Assembly (NCBI GenBank): GCA_013151645.1
Contig: JAADHU010000006.1
Span: 1 to 45,811 of the forward strand
DNA length: 45,811 nucleotides
Direction: 5' to 3'
Source: Gammaproteobacteria bacterium
GTDB taxonomy: Bacteria; Pseudomonadota; Gammaproteobacteria; Steroidobacterales; Woeseiaceae
Shown: positions 17,209 to 25,374 of the stretch, in pieces
Numbering within the stretch: position 1 is the stretch's first letter
Layout: every line of letters starts with the position of its first letter
The notes under the pieces: generated by a model
The model's database searches: none
The model's input: only the letters and a program-made list of their open reading frames with translations
Told to the model about the DNA's origin: nothing
Translations under genes and position numbers: made by a program

Positions 17209-18870
17209 ATGAATCAGACAATCGAACGCGAATCCATGGAATTCGACGTAGTGATCGTCGGTGCCGGCCCCGCTGGCCTGGCAACTGCGTGCAAGTTGAT
17301 GCAACTGGCAGCGGCGGGCGGCCAGGAAATGAACGTGGTCGTGGTCGAGAAGGGCTCGGAAATCGGCGCGCATATTTTGTCAGGCAATGTATTCGAGCCG
17401 CACGCACTCGACGAATTATTCCCGGACTGGAAAGCGGATGGCGCGCCACTGAAGACACCGGTCAAGCGGGACGTGATCCACTACTTGCTGGGCAAGAAAA
17501 AATCCGTGCGCGTGCCCGGTTTCCTGATTCCGAGCCCCATGCATAACAAGGGCAACTACATCATCAGTCTTGGCCGATTGTGCCAGTGGCTGGGCGAAAA
17601 GGCGGAAGCATTGGGGGTCAATATTTTTCCGGGTTTCGCGGCCGCAGAAATTCTCTACGACGACAATGGGCGTGTTCGCGGGATTGCGACCAGTGACATG
17701 GGCATCGGCAAAGACGGGCGGCACAAGCCCGGCTTTGAGCCAGGCTACGAATTGCTTGGTAAGTACACGATATTCGCGGAGGGCTGCCGCGGGAATCTGG
17801 GTGGCGAGCTCATGGACAAGTTCGCGTTGCGTGAGAACGCAGATCCACAACACTACGGCCTTGGTTTGAAGGAAATATGGGAGATCGACGCGGCGAAACA
17901 CGAGCAGGGTCTCGTGACTCATACCATGGGCTGGCCGCTCGACAACCACACGGAGGGCGGCGGGTTTATTTATCACGCGGAGAATAACCGGCTGTATCTG
18001 GGTCTCATCGTTGCGCTCAACTACAGTAACCCGTCACTGTCGCCGTTTGAAGAATTTCAGCGCTGGAAGCACCATCCGAAAATTGCCGATCTTTTACTAA
18101 ATGGCAAGCGGATTGCTTACGGTGCGCGTGCAGTGAACAAGGGCGGCCTGCAGTCGTTGCCAAAACTGGTGTTTCCGGGTGGTGCGCTTGTGGGCTGTGA
18201 CGCCGGCTTCCTCAATGGCGCAAAAATCAAAGGCGCTCACGCCGCGATCAAGAGCGGCATCATGGTGGCGGAAAGTATCCATGACGCGTTGGAAGCCGAT
18301 AGTGCCGGCACGGCCGAACTCGAATCTTACGAGCGGAAGTTCAAGGACTCCTGGTTGTACGACGAACTGTATCGGGCACGAAATTTTGCTCCGGCACTAC
18401 ACCGGCTTGGCACGTTTCTGGGTGCTGCCTTTACCTTTGTGGATCAGAATATTTTCCGTGGGAAACTGCCCTTTACCTGGCATAACAAGCAGCCGGATCA
18501 TGAGTCACTTGTGCCGTCGAGGGATGCGTCGGTTATCGAATACCCGGCCCCGGACGGCGTTATCAGTTTCGACCGGCCGTCATCCGTGTTTCTTTCCAGC
18601 ACCAATCACGAAGAGGATCAACCCGCCCACCTGACGCTCAAGGATGCTTCGATACCGATTACCCACAATTTGCCGTTGTACGATGAGCCGGCGCAGCGGT
18701 ATTGCCCGGCTGCCGTGTATGAAATCGTCGTCGAAAACGACCAGCCAAGATTGCAGATCAACGCGCAGAATTGTGTCCATTGCAAGACCTGCGATATCAA
18801 GGACCCCACGCAGAATATTGTCTGGGTTGTGCCGGAAGGTGGCGGCGGGCCAAACTACGCGGGCATGTAA
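17209..18870 (+). CDS. etfD: Electron-transfer flavoprotein-ubiquinone oxidoreductase
   Basis: This 553-residue membrane-associated flavoprotein passes electrons from ETF, reduced by acyl-CoA and other dehydrogenases, to the quinone pool. The FAD Rossmann motif G-A-G-P-A-G-L is at residues 18-24. The H-I-L-S-G-N-V-F-E-P segment and G-C-R-G-N-L follow, and the C-terminal ferredoxin-like part holds four cysteines of the [4Fe-4S] cluster (Cys499, Cys522, Cys525, Cys528) and ends G-G-G-G-P-N-Y-A-G-M, as in the family. Length is normal. It lies among beta-oxidation and branched-chain degradation genes, its natural partners; etfA and etfB are not in the window. Confidence 0.96.
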   Translation: MNQTIERESMEFDVVIVGAGPAGLATACKLMQLAAAGGQEMNVVVVEKGSEIGAHILSGNVFEPHALDELFPDWKADGAPLKTPVKRDVIHYLLGKKKSVRVPGFLIPSPMHNKGNYIISLGRLCQWLGEKAEALGVNIFPGFAAAEILYDDNGRVRGIATSDMGIGKDGRHKPGFEPGYELLGKYTIFAEGCRGNLGGELMDKFALRENADPQHYGLGLKEIWEIDAAKHEQGLVTHTMGWPLDNHTEGGGFIYHAENNRLYLGLIVALNYSNPSLSPFEEFQRWKHHPKIADLLLNGKRIAYGARAVNKGGLQSLPKLVFPGGALVGCDAGFLNGAKIKGAHAAIKSGIMVAESIHDALEADSAGTAELESYERKFKDSWLYDELYRARNFAPALHRLGTFLGAAFTFVDQNIFRGKLPFTWHNKQPDHESLVPSRDASVIEYPAPDGVISFDRPSSVFLSSTNHEEDQPAHLTLKDASIPITHNLPLYDEPAQRYCPAAVYEIVVENDQPRLQINAQNCVHCKTCDIKDPTQNIVWVVPEGGGGPNYAGM

Positions 18871-18927
18871 AAAGCGTCACGAAAGGCGCTCGAATCGAAC
18901 GAATCCATGCCTTTTCCCGTATGACGG

Positions 18928-19695
18928 CTATTTCGGCTGCATGCGGATCGCGCCATCGAGACGAATAGTCTCGCCGTTAATCATCGTATTGCCGTAGATA
19001 CAGGCCACCAGCGACGCGAACTCGTCCGGCCGCCCGAGCCGTGGCGGGAAGGGGACTTGCAGGCCCAGGGAGGCCTGAACCTCTTCTGACATGCCGGCGA
19101 CCATGGGCGTGCGGAAGATGCCGGGTGCAATGGTGTTGACGCGCACGCCAATGCGCGCGAATTCACGCGCCAGCGGCAACATCATGCCGACAACACCGCC
19201 CTTGGAGGCGGAGTACGCCACCTGGCCAATCTGGCCTTCAAAAGCGGCGACCGACGCGGTGCTGATAATGACGCCGCGCTCGCCTTCGTCATCCGCTTGG
19301 TTTTGTTGCATGACATTGGCCGCTTCTTTCGCGACCAGGAAGGATCCAATCAGATTCACCTGCACGGTTTTTGCGAAAAAGTCGCCCGCCATTGGGCCGT
19401 CTCGCCCCAGTGCCCTGGCCGCGCCGATGATGCCCGCGCAGTTGACGGCCAGAGTGATGCCGCCCATGGATGCCGCGGCGCTGCCGATGGCGTCGCGCAC
19501 TTGTGCTTCCGACGATACGTCGGTGGCCACGAAATGTGCCCGTTCACCCAGGTCCGCCGCGCTGGCGGCCCCTTGTTCGGCGTTCATGTCCAGCAACGTT
19601 GCCTGACCGCCGGCCTCGATGACCTGGCGGGCCGTTGCCAGGCCGAGTCCGGAGGCGCCGCCGGTAATCACCGCTTTCGCCACAGCAAAATCCAT
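18928..19695 (-). CDS. HSD10-like 3-hydroxyacyl-CoA dehydrogenase (SDR)
   Basis: This 255-residue SDR closely follows the human HSD17B10 pattern: the cofactor motif T-G-G-A-S-G-L-G (11-18), N-C-A-G-I (85-89), then S-T-A-S-V-A-A-F-E-G-Q-I-G-Q (145-158) with catalytic Ser148, Tyr161 and Lys165, V-P-F-P-P-R-L-G, and the end G-E-T-I-R-L-D-G-A-I-R-M-Q-P. HSD10 oxidises short 3-hydroxyacyl-CoAs, notably 2-methyl-3-hydroxybutyryl-CoA in isoleucine degradation. GGAG lies six bases before ATG 19695. It follows the thiolase gene on the same strand; together they perform the last two steps of that pathway. The triad is intact, unlike the SDR at 4556-5302. Confidence 0.93.
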   Translation of the reverse strand: MDFAVAKAVITGGASGLGLATARQVIEAGGQATLLDMNAEQGAASAADLGERAHFVATDVSSEAQVRDAIGSAAASMGGITLAVNCAGIIGAARALGRDGPMAGDFFAKTVQVNLIGSFLVAKEAANVMQQNQADDEGERGVIISTASVAAFEGQIGQVAYSASKGGVVGMMLPLAREFARIGVRVNTIAPGIFRTPMVAGMSEEVQASLGLQVPFPPRLGRPDEFASLVACIYGNTMINGETIRLDGAIRMQPK

Positions 19696-19723
19696 AATGT
19701 TCTCCGTTAGAAATTCTCTGAAA

Positions 19724-20905
19724 TCAGTCCGCCGACACCTCGAGTGCGATGGCTACTGCCTCGCCGCCACCGATGCACAGCGAGGCAATGCCGCGTCCGC
19801 CGCCTCTTGCACGCAGCGCGTGAATCAGCGTTACGATAATGCGCGCACCGGAGGCGCCAATCGGGTGGCCGAGCGCACAGGCGCCGCCGTTTACGTTGAC
19901 TTTATCCCGCGGTAAACCGAGCTCGTGCATCGCCGCCATCGTGACGCAGGCAAAGGCCTCGTTGATCTCAAACAGATCGACGTCCGCGGGTTTCCAGTCG
20001 AGTTTCCGGAGCAATGCCTGGATGGCAAAAACCGGCGCGGTCGTAAACCACTCCGGCTCGTGCGCGAAGGCCGAATGTCCGACTATGGTCGCGAGGCGGC
20101 TCAGTCCCTGTTGCGATACTGTGGTACCGCGCATCAGGATGAGGCTCGCTGCGCCATCCGAAATGGATGACGACGTTGCCGCCGTCACGGTGCCGTCTTT
20201 TGCGAATGCAGGACGCAACTGCGGTATTTTTTCTATATCGGACCGGCGGGGTGTCTCGTCCGTCGTGACCTGCAGCTCGCGCTTGCGTGTCTTTACGGTT
20301 AACGGCGCGATCTCGTCCGCAAACCGCTCGGTCGCGGCCTGTGCACGGCGAACCGACTCGATCGCAAAATCATCTTGTTCCTGCCGGGAAAAGCCGTATT
20401 TTTGTGCCGTTATTTCGGCGAAGTGGCCCATCATCTTGCCGTCAAATGGGCTCTGCAGTCCGTCGTAAAACATATGATCGAGTACTTCCTGATGTCCCAT
20501 GCGGTATCCGCTACGGGCTTTTGGCATCAGGTAGGGCGCGTTGCTCATCGATTCCATGCCACCGCTCACGACAATATCGCCGCTGCCTGCTCTGATGAGG
20601 TCGTATGCCAGCATGGTTGTTTTCATGCCCGATCCACAGACTTTATTGACCGTGGTACACGGAATCCCGATGGGGATTCCGGCGGCGAGAGCCGCTTGCC
20701 GGGCCGGCGCCTGGCCCAGTCCGGCCGGCAGGACGCAGCCGAGCAACACTTCGTCGATGCTTGCCGGGTCGACGCCGCAGTCAGCAATAGCGGCGCCCGT
20801 TGCGGCGGCCGACAGGTCGGTTGCACTGACCGTGCTGAGCTCGCCCTGAAAGGCGCCCAGTGGCGTACGTCGTGCGGCAATAATGTCGACGGTTTCGTTG
20901 TTCAT
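19724..20905 (-). CDS. Acetyl-CoA C-acyltransferase (thiolase)
   Basis: This 393-residue thiolase has the nucleophile Cys90 in V-N-K-V-C-G-S-G-M-K, N-E-A-F-A in the middle of the C-terminal domain, the catalytic His347 in G-H-P-I-G-A-S-G-A-R and Cys377 in C-I-G-G-G. It cleaves 3-ketoacyl-CoA with CoA, or condenses two acetyl-CoA. Its place immediately upstream of an HSD10-like dehydrogenase suggests thiolysis of 2-methylacetoacetyl-CoA to propionyl-CoA and acetyl-CoA in isoleucine breakdown, although a role in short-chain fatty-acid or polyhydroxyalkanoate metabolism is also possible. Confidence 0.93.
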   Translation of the reverse strand: MNNETVDIIAARRTPLGAFQGELSTVSATDLSAAATGAAIADCGVDPASIDEVLLGCVLPAGLGQAPARQAALAAGIPIGIPCTTVNKVCGSGMKTTMLAYDLIRAGSGDIVVSGGMESMSNAPYLMPKARSGYRMGHQEVLDHMFYDGLQSPFDGKMMGHFAEITAQKYGFSRQEQDDFAIESVRRAQAATERFADEIAPLTVKTRKRELQVTTDETPRRSDIEKIPQLRPAFAKDGTVTAATSSSISDGAASLILMRGTTVSQQGLSRLATIVGHSAFAHEPEWFTTAPVFAIQALLRKLDWKPADVDLFEINEAFACVTMAAMHELGLPRDKVNVNGGACALGHPIGASGARIIVTLIHALRARGGGRGIASLCIGGGEAVAIALEVSAD

Positions 20906-21003
20906 GGCAGTTAGAGCTTCCGGTTACAGTCGTAATTGACCGCGCAGGGGCGCTACTTTGGCGTATCCGCTGGCGCGTCGCAATAGCAAAATGGCGGTAG
21001 TCC

Positions 21004-21759
21004 TTATGTGTTCCCCGGCGCCAGCAAATCGGGTTCGTCAAGAACCCGCAGCATTTGTTGCCGAGCCTGTACGGCCAGTGTTTTGCTGTTGCCGTAAGCC
21101 GGGTCGTCCGGACCGATCGCTCGCAGCAGGTCGACACGCAATTTCCCGTAGCGCGGGAACCAGACGTGGGCGGGAAGGATGCTTCGGGCCCCGGAAATAA
21201 CCAACGGCACAACCGGAATCTCCCCTTTGATGGCGGTCGCAAAAGCCCCGGACTTGAATCGCCCAAGACCGGGTTCTGCGATGAACGTCCCTTCCGGAAA
21301 GATTGCGAACGACTCACCGCCGTCGGATGCCTGCAGCAATCTGCGTACATCGCGGGCGCTTTCTGAGCTTACGAATCGCTCCACGAAGCGCGAGCCGACG
21401 CGGCGCAACAGAAAATGTATAACCGGTATGGCACGCATTTCTCCCTTGATGACAAAGGAGAATCGGGACGGCAAAGAGGCATACAGTACGACGCCATCAA
21501 CGTGGCTGGCATGATTCGCAACGACCACGCAGGGACCGTCCGGCAGATTCTCCAGGCCGCTGACCTCGACCGGGATGCCGAGGAGACGGAAAAACAGGCG
21601 AGAAACAGCGGCGACCCAGGCACGACGGCGATCGAGACCGGGAATCACGGCCGCTCCGAGCATTGCGGCAAGGAGAATGAAGACGAAGATGATCCAGGCA
21701 TAGACGCCGAAAAGAAAGGACAGGATTCCGCCGTTGGAATCCGCGCTAGTACTTGTCAT
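21004..21759 (-). CDS. plsC: 1-acyl-sn-glycerol-3-phosphate acyltransferase-like protein
   Basis: This 251-residue protein has an N-terminal membrane helix (about residues 15-40) and the glycerolipid acyltransferase motifs: block I N-H-x-x-x-x-D (N82, H83, D88), block III F-P-E-G-T (154-158), and V-P-L-V-I-S-G (block IV) after it. It transfers acyl chains to lysophosphatidic acid or a related lipid at the inner membrane. It is the last gene, on the minus strand, of the lipid-related region, 98 bases after the thiolase start. Which of several PlsC paralogues this is cannot be decided here. Confidence 0.85.
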   Translation of the reverse strand: MTSTSADSNGGILSFLFGVYAWIIFVFILLAAMLGAAVIPGLDRRRAWVAAVSRLFFRLLGIPVEVSGLENLPDGPCVVVANHASHVDGVVLYASLPSRFSFVIKGEMRAIPVIHFLLRRVGSRFVERFVSSESARDVRRLLQASDGGESFAIFPEGTFIAEPGLGRFKSGAFATAIKGEIPVVPLVISGARSILPAHVWFPRYGKLRVDLLRAIGPDDPAYGNSKTLAVQARQQMLRVLDEPDLLAPGNT

Positions 21760-21887
21760 GGGCGGACCAAAGCTCCCAGATCGTCGACAGCGGAAAAGAG
21801 CGCTACACGGTACCGTCTCGAGGCAGTGAAGCCAAATACGGCCAATGGTCGGAAAGTATCACGATGAGTCCGTGCCAGGACGCCAAT

Positions 21888-21916
21888 TCACACTTGCCAG
21901 TGTGACGCAGATCACT
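21888..21916. promoter_or_regulatory. CRP-like site overlapping a second palindrome
   Basis: TGTGA-N6-TCACT at 21901-21916 matches the CRP/Vfr/Clp half-site pattern TGTGA-N6-TCACA at nine of ten positions. It shares its left arm with a perfect inverted repeat, TCACACT (21888-21894) and AGTGTGA (21899-21905). Two palindromes sharing an arm could make two exclusive binding modes. Whether this regulates plsC or xerD is not known. Confidence 0.5.
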
Positions 21917-21939
21917 TTATGTTAATGCGCGGTCTTATT

Positions 21940-21955
21940 TGTGACAGCCATCACG
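21940..21955. promoter_or_regulatory. Second CRP-like site
   Basis: TGTGA-N6-TCACG again matches nine of ten half-site positions. Its centre lies 39 bases from that of the first site. Two such matches this close are unlikely by chance, which supports a real CRP-family control region. Confidence 0.5.
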
Positions 21956-22096
21956 CCGGTTTCGCGGGGGCATCTCCATACTCAATCCCTCGGAAATTCC
22001 GTTGTTTGACTGGTTATTAGCGGCGATCATGAGCGAATTGGGACACCTTGGGTGTTGTCGATCGCATGACGGTGCGCAGTCGGTCAGGCGACGGCA

Positions 22097-23050
22097 ATGC
22101 GTGGGTTCAATGGCAATATGACGAGAATCGAAGACAAGCAAAGCGAAGCGAAACAGCCGTCCAGTTCTGAACAGCTGGTTGACCGGTTTCTGGACGCCAT
22201 CTGGATGGAGCGCGGTTTATCCCCGAATACGCTGGGAGCCTATCGCGCCGATCTGATGACGTTGTGGCGCGGACTGTCTGAGAACAACGTATCCATCGAG
22301 GAGGCACAGAAAGCCGATCTCCTCGAATTCATCGCCAGGCGGGTCGAAAGCGGCGCAAAACCGCGTTCCACCGCACGCCAGCTGTCCAGTTTTCGCCGTT
22401 TTTTCCGCTATATCATGCGGGAAGGGTTGCGCGACAACGATCCGACGGCGGACATTGCCATGCCGCGTATCGGCCGCTCTTTGCCGAAAACACTGACCGA
22501 AGAAGAGGTGGATGCTTTATTGCATGCGCCCAACACGGATGAACCGCTGGGCCATCGGGATCGGGCGATGCTGGAGCTTTTGTACGCTACCGGATTGCGC
22601 GTGTCCGAACTCATCAATCTCAAGCAGTCGCAGGTCAATTTCAACCAGGGCGTCCTGCGTATTGTTGGCAAGGGCGATAGCGAGCGTCTGATTCCGCTTG
22701 GTGACGAGGCGCAACACTGGATGCGCGACTTCATCGACGGGCCGCGCATGGAAATATTGCTTGAGCGTCAGACCGAATACCTGTTCCCTACGCGACGCGG
22801 CGGTCGCATGACCCGCCAGGCGTTCTGGCACATTATCAAACGCTATGCGAAAAAAGCCGGCATCGGCAAGCCGCTTTCACCGCACAGTCTGCGCCACGCA
22901 TTTGCAACGCACCTGCTGAATCGCGGTGCCGATTTGCGCGTTGTACAGCTGCTTCTGGGCCACAGCGACCTGTCGACCACGCAGATATATACGCACGTTG
23001 CGCGTGAACGTTTGAAAGAGATCCACAGCGAGCATCATCCACGCGGCTAG
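22097..23050 (+). CDS. xerD: Site-specific tyrosine recombinase XerD
   Basis: This 317-residue recombinase acts with XerC at dif to resolve chromosome dimers. The N-terminal SAM-like core-binding domain (about 25-112) contains L-S-P-N-T-L-G-A-Y-R-A-D-L. The catalytic residues are Arg168 (T-G-L-R-V-S-E-L), Lys192 (G-K-G), His263 and Arg266 (H-S-L-R-H-A-F-A-T-H-L-L), His289 (L-L-G-H) and the nucleophile Tyr298 (I-Y-T-H-V). The start is uncertain: ATG 22097 or ATG 22118 (310 residues), neither with a clear ribosome binding site. The gene is followed by dsbC, a common gammaproteobacterial pairing, so this is the housekeeping recombinase and not a phage integrase. Confidence 0.93.
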   Translation: MRGFNGNMTRIEDKQSEAKQPSSSEQLVDRFLDAIWMERGLSPNTLGAYRADLMTLWRGLSENNVSIEEAQKADLLEFIARRVESGAKPRSTARQLSSFRRFFRYIMREGLRDNDPTADIAMPRIGRSLPKTLTEEEVDALLHAPNTDEPLGHRDRAMLELLYATGLRVSELINLKQSQVNFNQGVLRIVGKGDSERLIPLGDEAQHWMRDFIDGPRMEILLERQTEYLFPTRRGGRMTRQAFWHIIKRYAKKAGIGKPLSPHSLRHAFATHLLNRGADLRVVQLLLGHSDLSTTQIYTHVARERLKEIHSEHHPRG

Positions 23051-23053
23051 CGG

Positions 23054-23070
23054 GTTGCATCCTTTGCAAC
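23054..23070 (+). repeat. Small hairpin after xerD
   Basis: GTTGCA (23054-23059) pairs with TGCAAC (23065-23070) over a 5-base loop, three bases after the xerD stop codon. There is no T tract, so its role in ending transcription is doubtful. Confidence 0.3.
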
Positions 23071-23108
23071 AGATGCACGGTCGATTGCTGCTCAGGCCTT
23101 TGACAACC

Positions 23109-23117
23109 TGCTAGAAT
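23109..23117 (+). promoter_or_regulatory. Extended -10 promoter of dsbC
   Basis: TGCTAGAAT is an extended -10 element about 100 bases before the dsbC start. It is nearly identical in context to the element upstream of the ETF-QO gene. TTGACA overlaps just upstream (23100-23105) but at a spacing too short for a normal -35. Confidence 0.45.
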
Positions 23118-23220
23118 CGCGGCCGTTGCCGCCGATGGAACCCCAGTCTCCGGCGTCGGTCAAAATTTGGGACACGTTAATCTTGCGTCGGCATCGACCG
23201 GCAAATCCAGGAACAAACTG

Positions 23221-23961
23221 ATGAAAAGAATTCTGCTCAAACTCGTCGCTACCGCAGTGGTGCTTGGTTTCGCGACAATTGTGACGGCGGCCGACGACCC
23301 GGCAGAATTGCAGCGCGTACGGGAAAAAGTGTCCGGCCTGTTTGGCGAAATACAGCAGGAGAACATCTCTGCCAGCCCGGTTGACGGTTGGTATACGATT
23401 CGTAAGGGTGCCATCGTCGCCTATGTTTCGGCGGATGGCCGCTACCTGTTACAAGGTGACATGATCGACCTCCAGGAGCAGGTCAATCTTTCTGAAAACG
23501 CCCGTAACGAATCGCGCAGCGAAATGCTGTCGGCTTATCCCGAAGATCAGATGATCGTTTTTTCTCCCAAGGAGAAACGCTACAGCGTGTCGATATTTAC
23601 CGATGTTGACTGCACATTTTGTCGCCGCCTGCACAGTCAGATGGACGAATATCTCGCCCAGGGCATCCAGATACGGTATTTGCTCTACCCGCGCAATGGT
23701 CCGACGTCGGAGTCATGGACCAAGGCCGAGAAGGTCTGGTGTGCGGATGACCGCAATGCCGCCCTGACGCAAGCCAAGCTCGACGAAAGTTTCCCGACTC
23801 ACGAGTGCGATCCGTCGGTGGTGAGCAAGCATTACGCCATGGGCCAGGACGTGGGTCTGCGTGGCACGCCTGCGATCGTGTTTGAGGATGGCACGCTCGT
23901 CAGCGGCTACCTGCCGCCCTTAAAGCTTGCTGAAGCGCTGGCCGCGAATGCCGCCAAATAG
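23221..23961 (+). CDS. dsbC: Thiol:disulfide isomerase DsbC
   Basis: This 246-residue periplasmic isomerase has an N-terminal signal peptide (M-K-R-I-L-L-K-L-V-A ... V-T-A, cleavage near residue 23), a dimerisation domain, and a thioredoxin-like domain with the active site C-T-F-C (Cys131, Cys134; C-G-Y-C in E. coli) and the cis-proline in G-T-P (Pro217). A second cysteine pair (174, 196) probably forms the structural disulfide. The frame is open further upstream, but ATG 23221 gives a clean signal peptide and has AGGA eight to nine bases before it. recJ, often next in this gene order, is absent; a NUDIX gene faces it instead. Confidence 0.93.
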   Translation: MKRILLKLVATAVVLGFATIVTAADDPAELQRVREKVSGLFGEIQQENISASPVDGWYTIRKGAIVAYVSADGRYLLQGDMIDLQEQVNLSENARNESRSEMLSAYPEDQMIVFSPKEKRYSVSIFTDVDCTFCRRLHSQMDEYLAQGIQIRYLLYPRNGPTSESWTKAEKVWCADDRNAALTQAKLDESFPTHECDPSVVSKHYAMGQDVGLRGTPAIVFEDGTLVSGYLPPLKLAEALAANAAK

Positions 23962-23993
23962 TTGTCAGGAGTTGCCGGACCCCGGTTGGTTCG

Positions 23994-24518
23994 CTAGCGG
24001 CGTAATTCCTGATGGTGTACACCGCGGTTTCTGCCGCGGTCTTCAAAGTATTTTTCGAGTGCAAACACGCCGCTCCTGAACGCCAGTTCGTCCCAGGGAA
24101 TATCGGCTTCGCTGAACAAACGGGTGTCCAGGCTCTCCTGGCCCACACCGTAGCCACCGAGCAGTGTGGCGCTGAAAAAAAGATGCACTTGCCCGGCCTC
24201 GATGACATCGACCGAGGCGAACAGGTGTTCGATACGGACTGTCGCGCAAGCCTCTTCGAGGGTTTCCCGTGCGGCGCCTTCGGCCAGTGTTTCACCCAGT
24301 TCCATAAAACCGGCCGGCAATGTCCAGAAACCGAGTCGCGGCTCAATTGCGCGTTTGCACAGGAGAATACGGCCATCGTGCTCCGGCACACAGCCCACGA
24401 CGATATTGGGGTTTTGGTAATGCACAATATCGCATTGCGCACAAACGAACCGCGTACGATTGTCGCCCTCGGGTATTCTTGCGCTAACGAGTGAACCGCA
24501 GTTTGAACAGTGTTTCAT
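23994..24518 (-). CDS. NUDIX hydrolase with N-terminal zinc ribbon
   Basis: This 174-residue protein starts with two Cys pairs (C4-x-x-C7 and C26-x-x-C29), a zinc ribbon, followed by the Nudix domain with the box G-F-M-E-L-G-E-T (70-77) continuing to R-E-T-L-E-E-A-C (84-91). The arrangement is that of NudC-like or COG1051 ADP-ribose/NADH pyrophosphatases, though NudC's S-Q-P-W-P-F-P-x-S motif is missing. It hydrolyses a nucleoside diphosphate linked to another moiety; the substrate is unknown. The frame is open through the tRNA gene to 24653, but M-K-H-C-S-N-C-G-S at 24518 is the natural start. It is probably transcribed downstream of the tRNA. Confidence 0.88.
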   Translation of the reverse strand: MKHCSNCGSLVSARIPEGDNRTRFVCAQCDIVHYQNPNIVVGCVPEHDGRILLCKRAIEPRLGFWTLPAGFMELGETLAEGAARETLEEACATVRIEHLFASVDVIEAGQVHLFFSATLLGGYGVGQESLDTRLFSEADIPWDELAFRSGVFALEKYFEDRGRNRGVHHQELRR

Positions 24519-24553
24519 GGATTTGGGCCGGATGTGTCTTGCCTCAAATAAAT

Positions 24554-24640
24554 TGGTGCCGGGAGGGGGAATCGAACCCCCACTTCCTTTCAGAAACCGG
24601 ATTTTGAATCCGGCGCGTCTACCAGTTCCGCCATCCCGGC
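24554..24640 (-). tRNA. tRNA-Leu (anticodon CAA)
   Basis: The 87-base minus-strand sequence folds as a class II tRNA. The acceptor stem GCCGGGA pairs with TCCCGGC, followed by A and an encoded CCA (24556-24554). The anticodon stem is CCGGA/TCCGG with loop TTCAAAA, giving anticodon CAA. The T arm is GTGGGGGTTCGATTCCCCC, and there is a long variable arm, as expected for leucine. It reads UUG codons. Confidence 0.96.
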
Positions 24641-24653
24641 GCGGAGGGCGCAT

Positions 24654-24683
24654 AGTATAGGTGTGCTGGTTCGCCGGTGCCAG
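24654..24683 (-). promoter_or_regulatory. Promoter of tRNA-Leu
   Basis: On the minus strand CTGGCA (24683-24678), an 18-base spacer and TATACT (24659-24654) make a plausible -35/-10 pair. The start point would fall a few bases before the tRNA. The discriminator is very GC-rich, as in stable-RNA promoters under stringent control. Confidence 0.45.
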
Positions 24684-24731
24684 CCGATTATTGCGACCTT
24701 TTCTCTACTCAGGGCATCTACCATTCGGACT

Positions 24732-25343
24732 ATGAGTAAATTCATCGACATTCATATCGATCCGGCGATCGTAAGAAGAGCCGCTCGCGGAGACGGCAAG
24801 GCGCATGAGATTCTCTATCGCTCGTTCGCCACGGCGGTCTATTCGGTGTGTCTGCGCTTCACGCGGGTACCAACTCAGGCGGAAGACCTGTTGCAGGAGA
24901 CGTTTATCGAAGTCATGCGCAGCATTGCTGCGTTTCGCGGTGAAGCACCGATTGGCGCCTGGATTCGGCGCATCGCGGTGACGAAATCGCTGATGTTTCT
25001 GCGCTCGGCCTGGCACAGCCGTGGACAGAGTCTCGACGATGACTGGCACAACACCACGCCGGGTCGGGCAGAGAGCCACGGGATTTCGCGCCACCCCGAG
25101 GAGGCCATCGACCTGGACGCGGCGTTGGCCAACCTGCCGTCGGTCAGTCGCGCTGTCGTCTGGCTGCACGACGTCGAGGGATTTACGCACAAGGAAATTG
25201 GCGGAATGCTGGGCAAGACAGAAAGTTTTTCCAAGTCGCAGCTGTCGCGTGCCTATCAACGATTGCGTCCCATGCTGGATCCTGACTCGGTGGTCGGATT
25301 CGGCAGTAACTCAATGGAAGGCCCCGCACTTGGCCGCTGCTGA
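24732..25343 (+). CDS. RNA polymerase sigma factor, ECF type
   Basis: This 203-residue protein has sigma region 2 at about 22-90 (with A-E-D-L-L-Q-E-T-F-I-E-V, the region 2.2 core, and the W-I-R-R-I-A-V-T-K-S recognition helix) and sigma region 4 at about 130-185 (L-P-S-V-S-R-A-V-V-W-L-H-D-V-E-G-F-T-H-K-E-I-G helix-turn-helix, cut by a spacer). The linker is short, as in ECF factors. The frame opens at 24663, but M-S-K-F-I-D at 24732 is more natural; ribosome binding is weak in either case. The next two genes encode a probable membrane anti-sigma factor and a secreted PDZ protein, suggesting an envelope-stress type circuit. Confidence 0.9.
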   Translation: MSKFIDIHIDPAIVRRAARGDGKAHEILYRSFATAVYSVCLRFTRVPTQAEDLLQETFIEVMRSIAAFRGEAPIGAWIRRIAVTKSLMFLRSAWHSRGQSLDDDWHNTTPGRAESHGISRHPEEAIDLDAALANLPSVSRAVVWLHDVEGFTHKEIGGMLGKTESFSKSQLSRAYQRLRPMLDPDSVVGFGSNSMEGPALGRC

Positions 25344-25374
25344 GCGGATTAATGCACTAACGGTTTGAAAAATT

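Larger units (their letters stand above)
21760..22096. other. Intergenic region between divergent plsC and xerD
   Basis: There is no gene. The centre, 21888-21955, carries nested palindromes resembling CRP sites (listed separately). Both flanking genes start more than 130 bases away, so the region probably drives both. No convincing -35/-10 pair was found. Confidence 0.5.

Noticed and set aside
21900-21927. A dif-like site near xerD (TTATGTTAATG resembles the XerD half of dif)
   Set aside because: The matching 11 bases have no XerC half-site at the required 6-base spacing, so it is probably chance.
24519-24653. N-terminal extension of the NUDIX protein
   Set aside because: The extension would translate the tRNA-Leu gene; the zinc-ribbon start at 24518 is the natural N-terminus.
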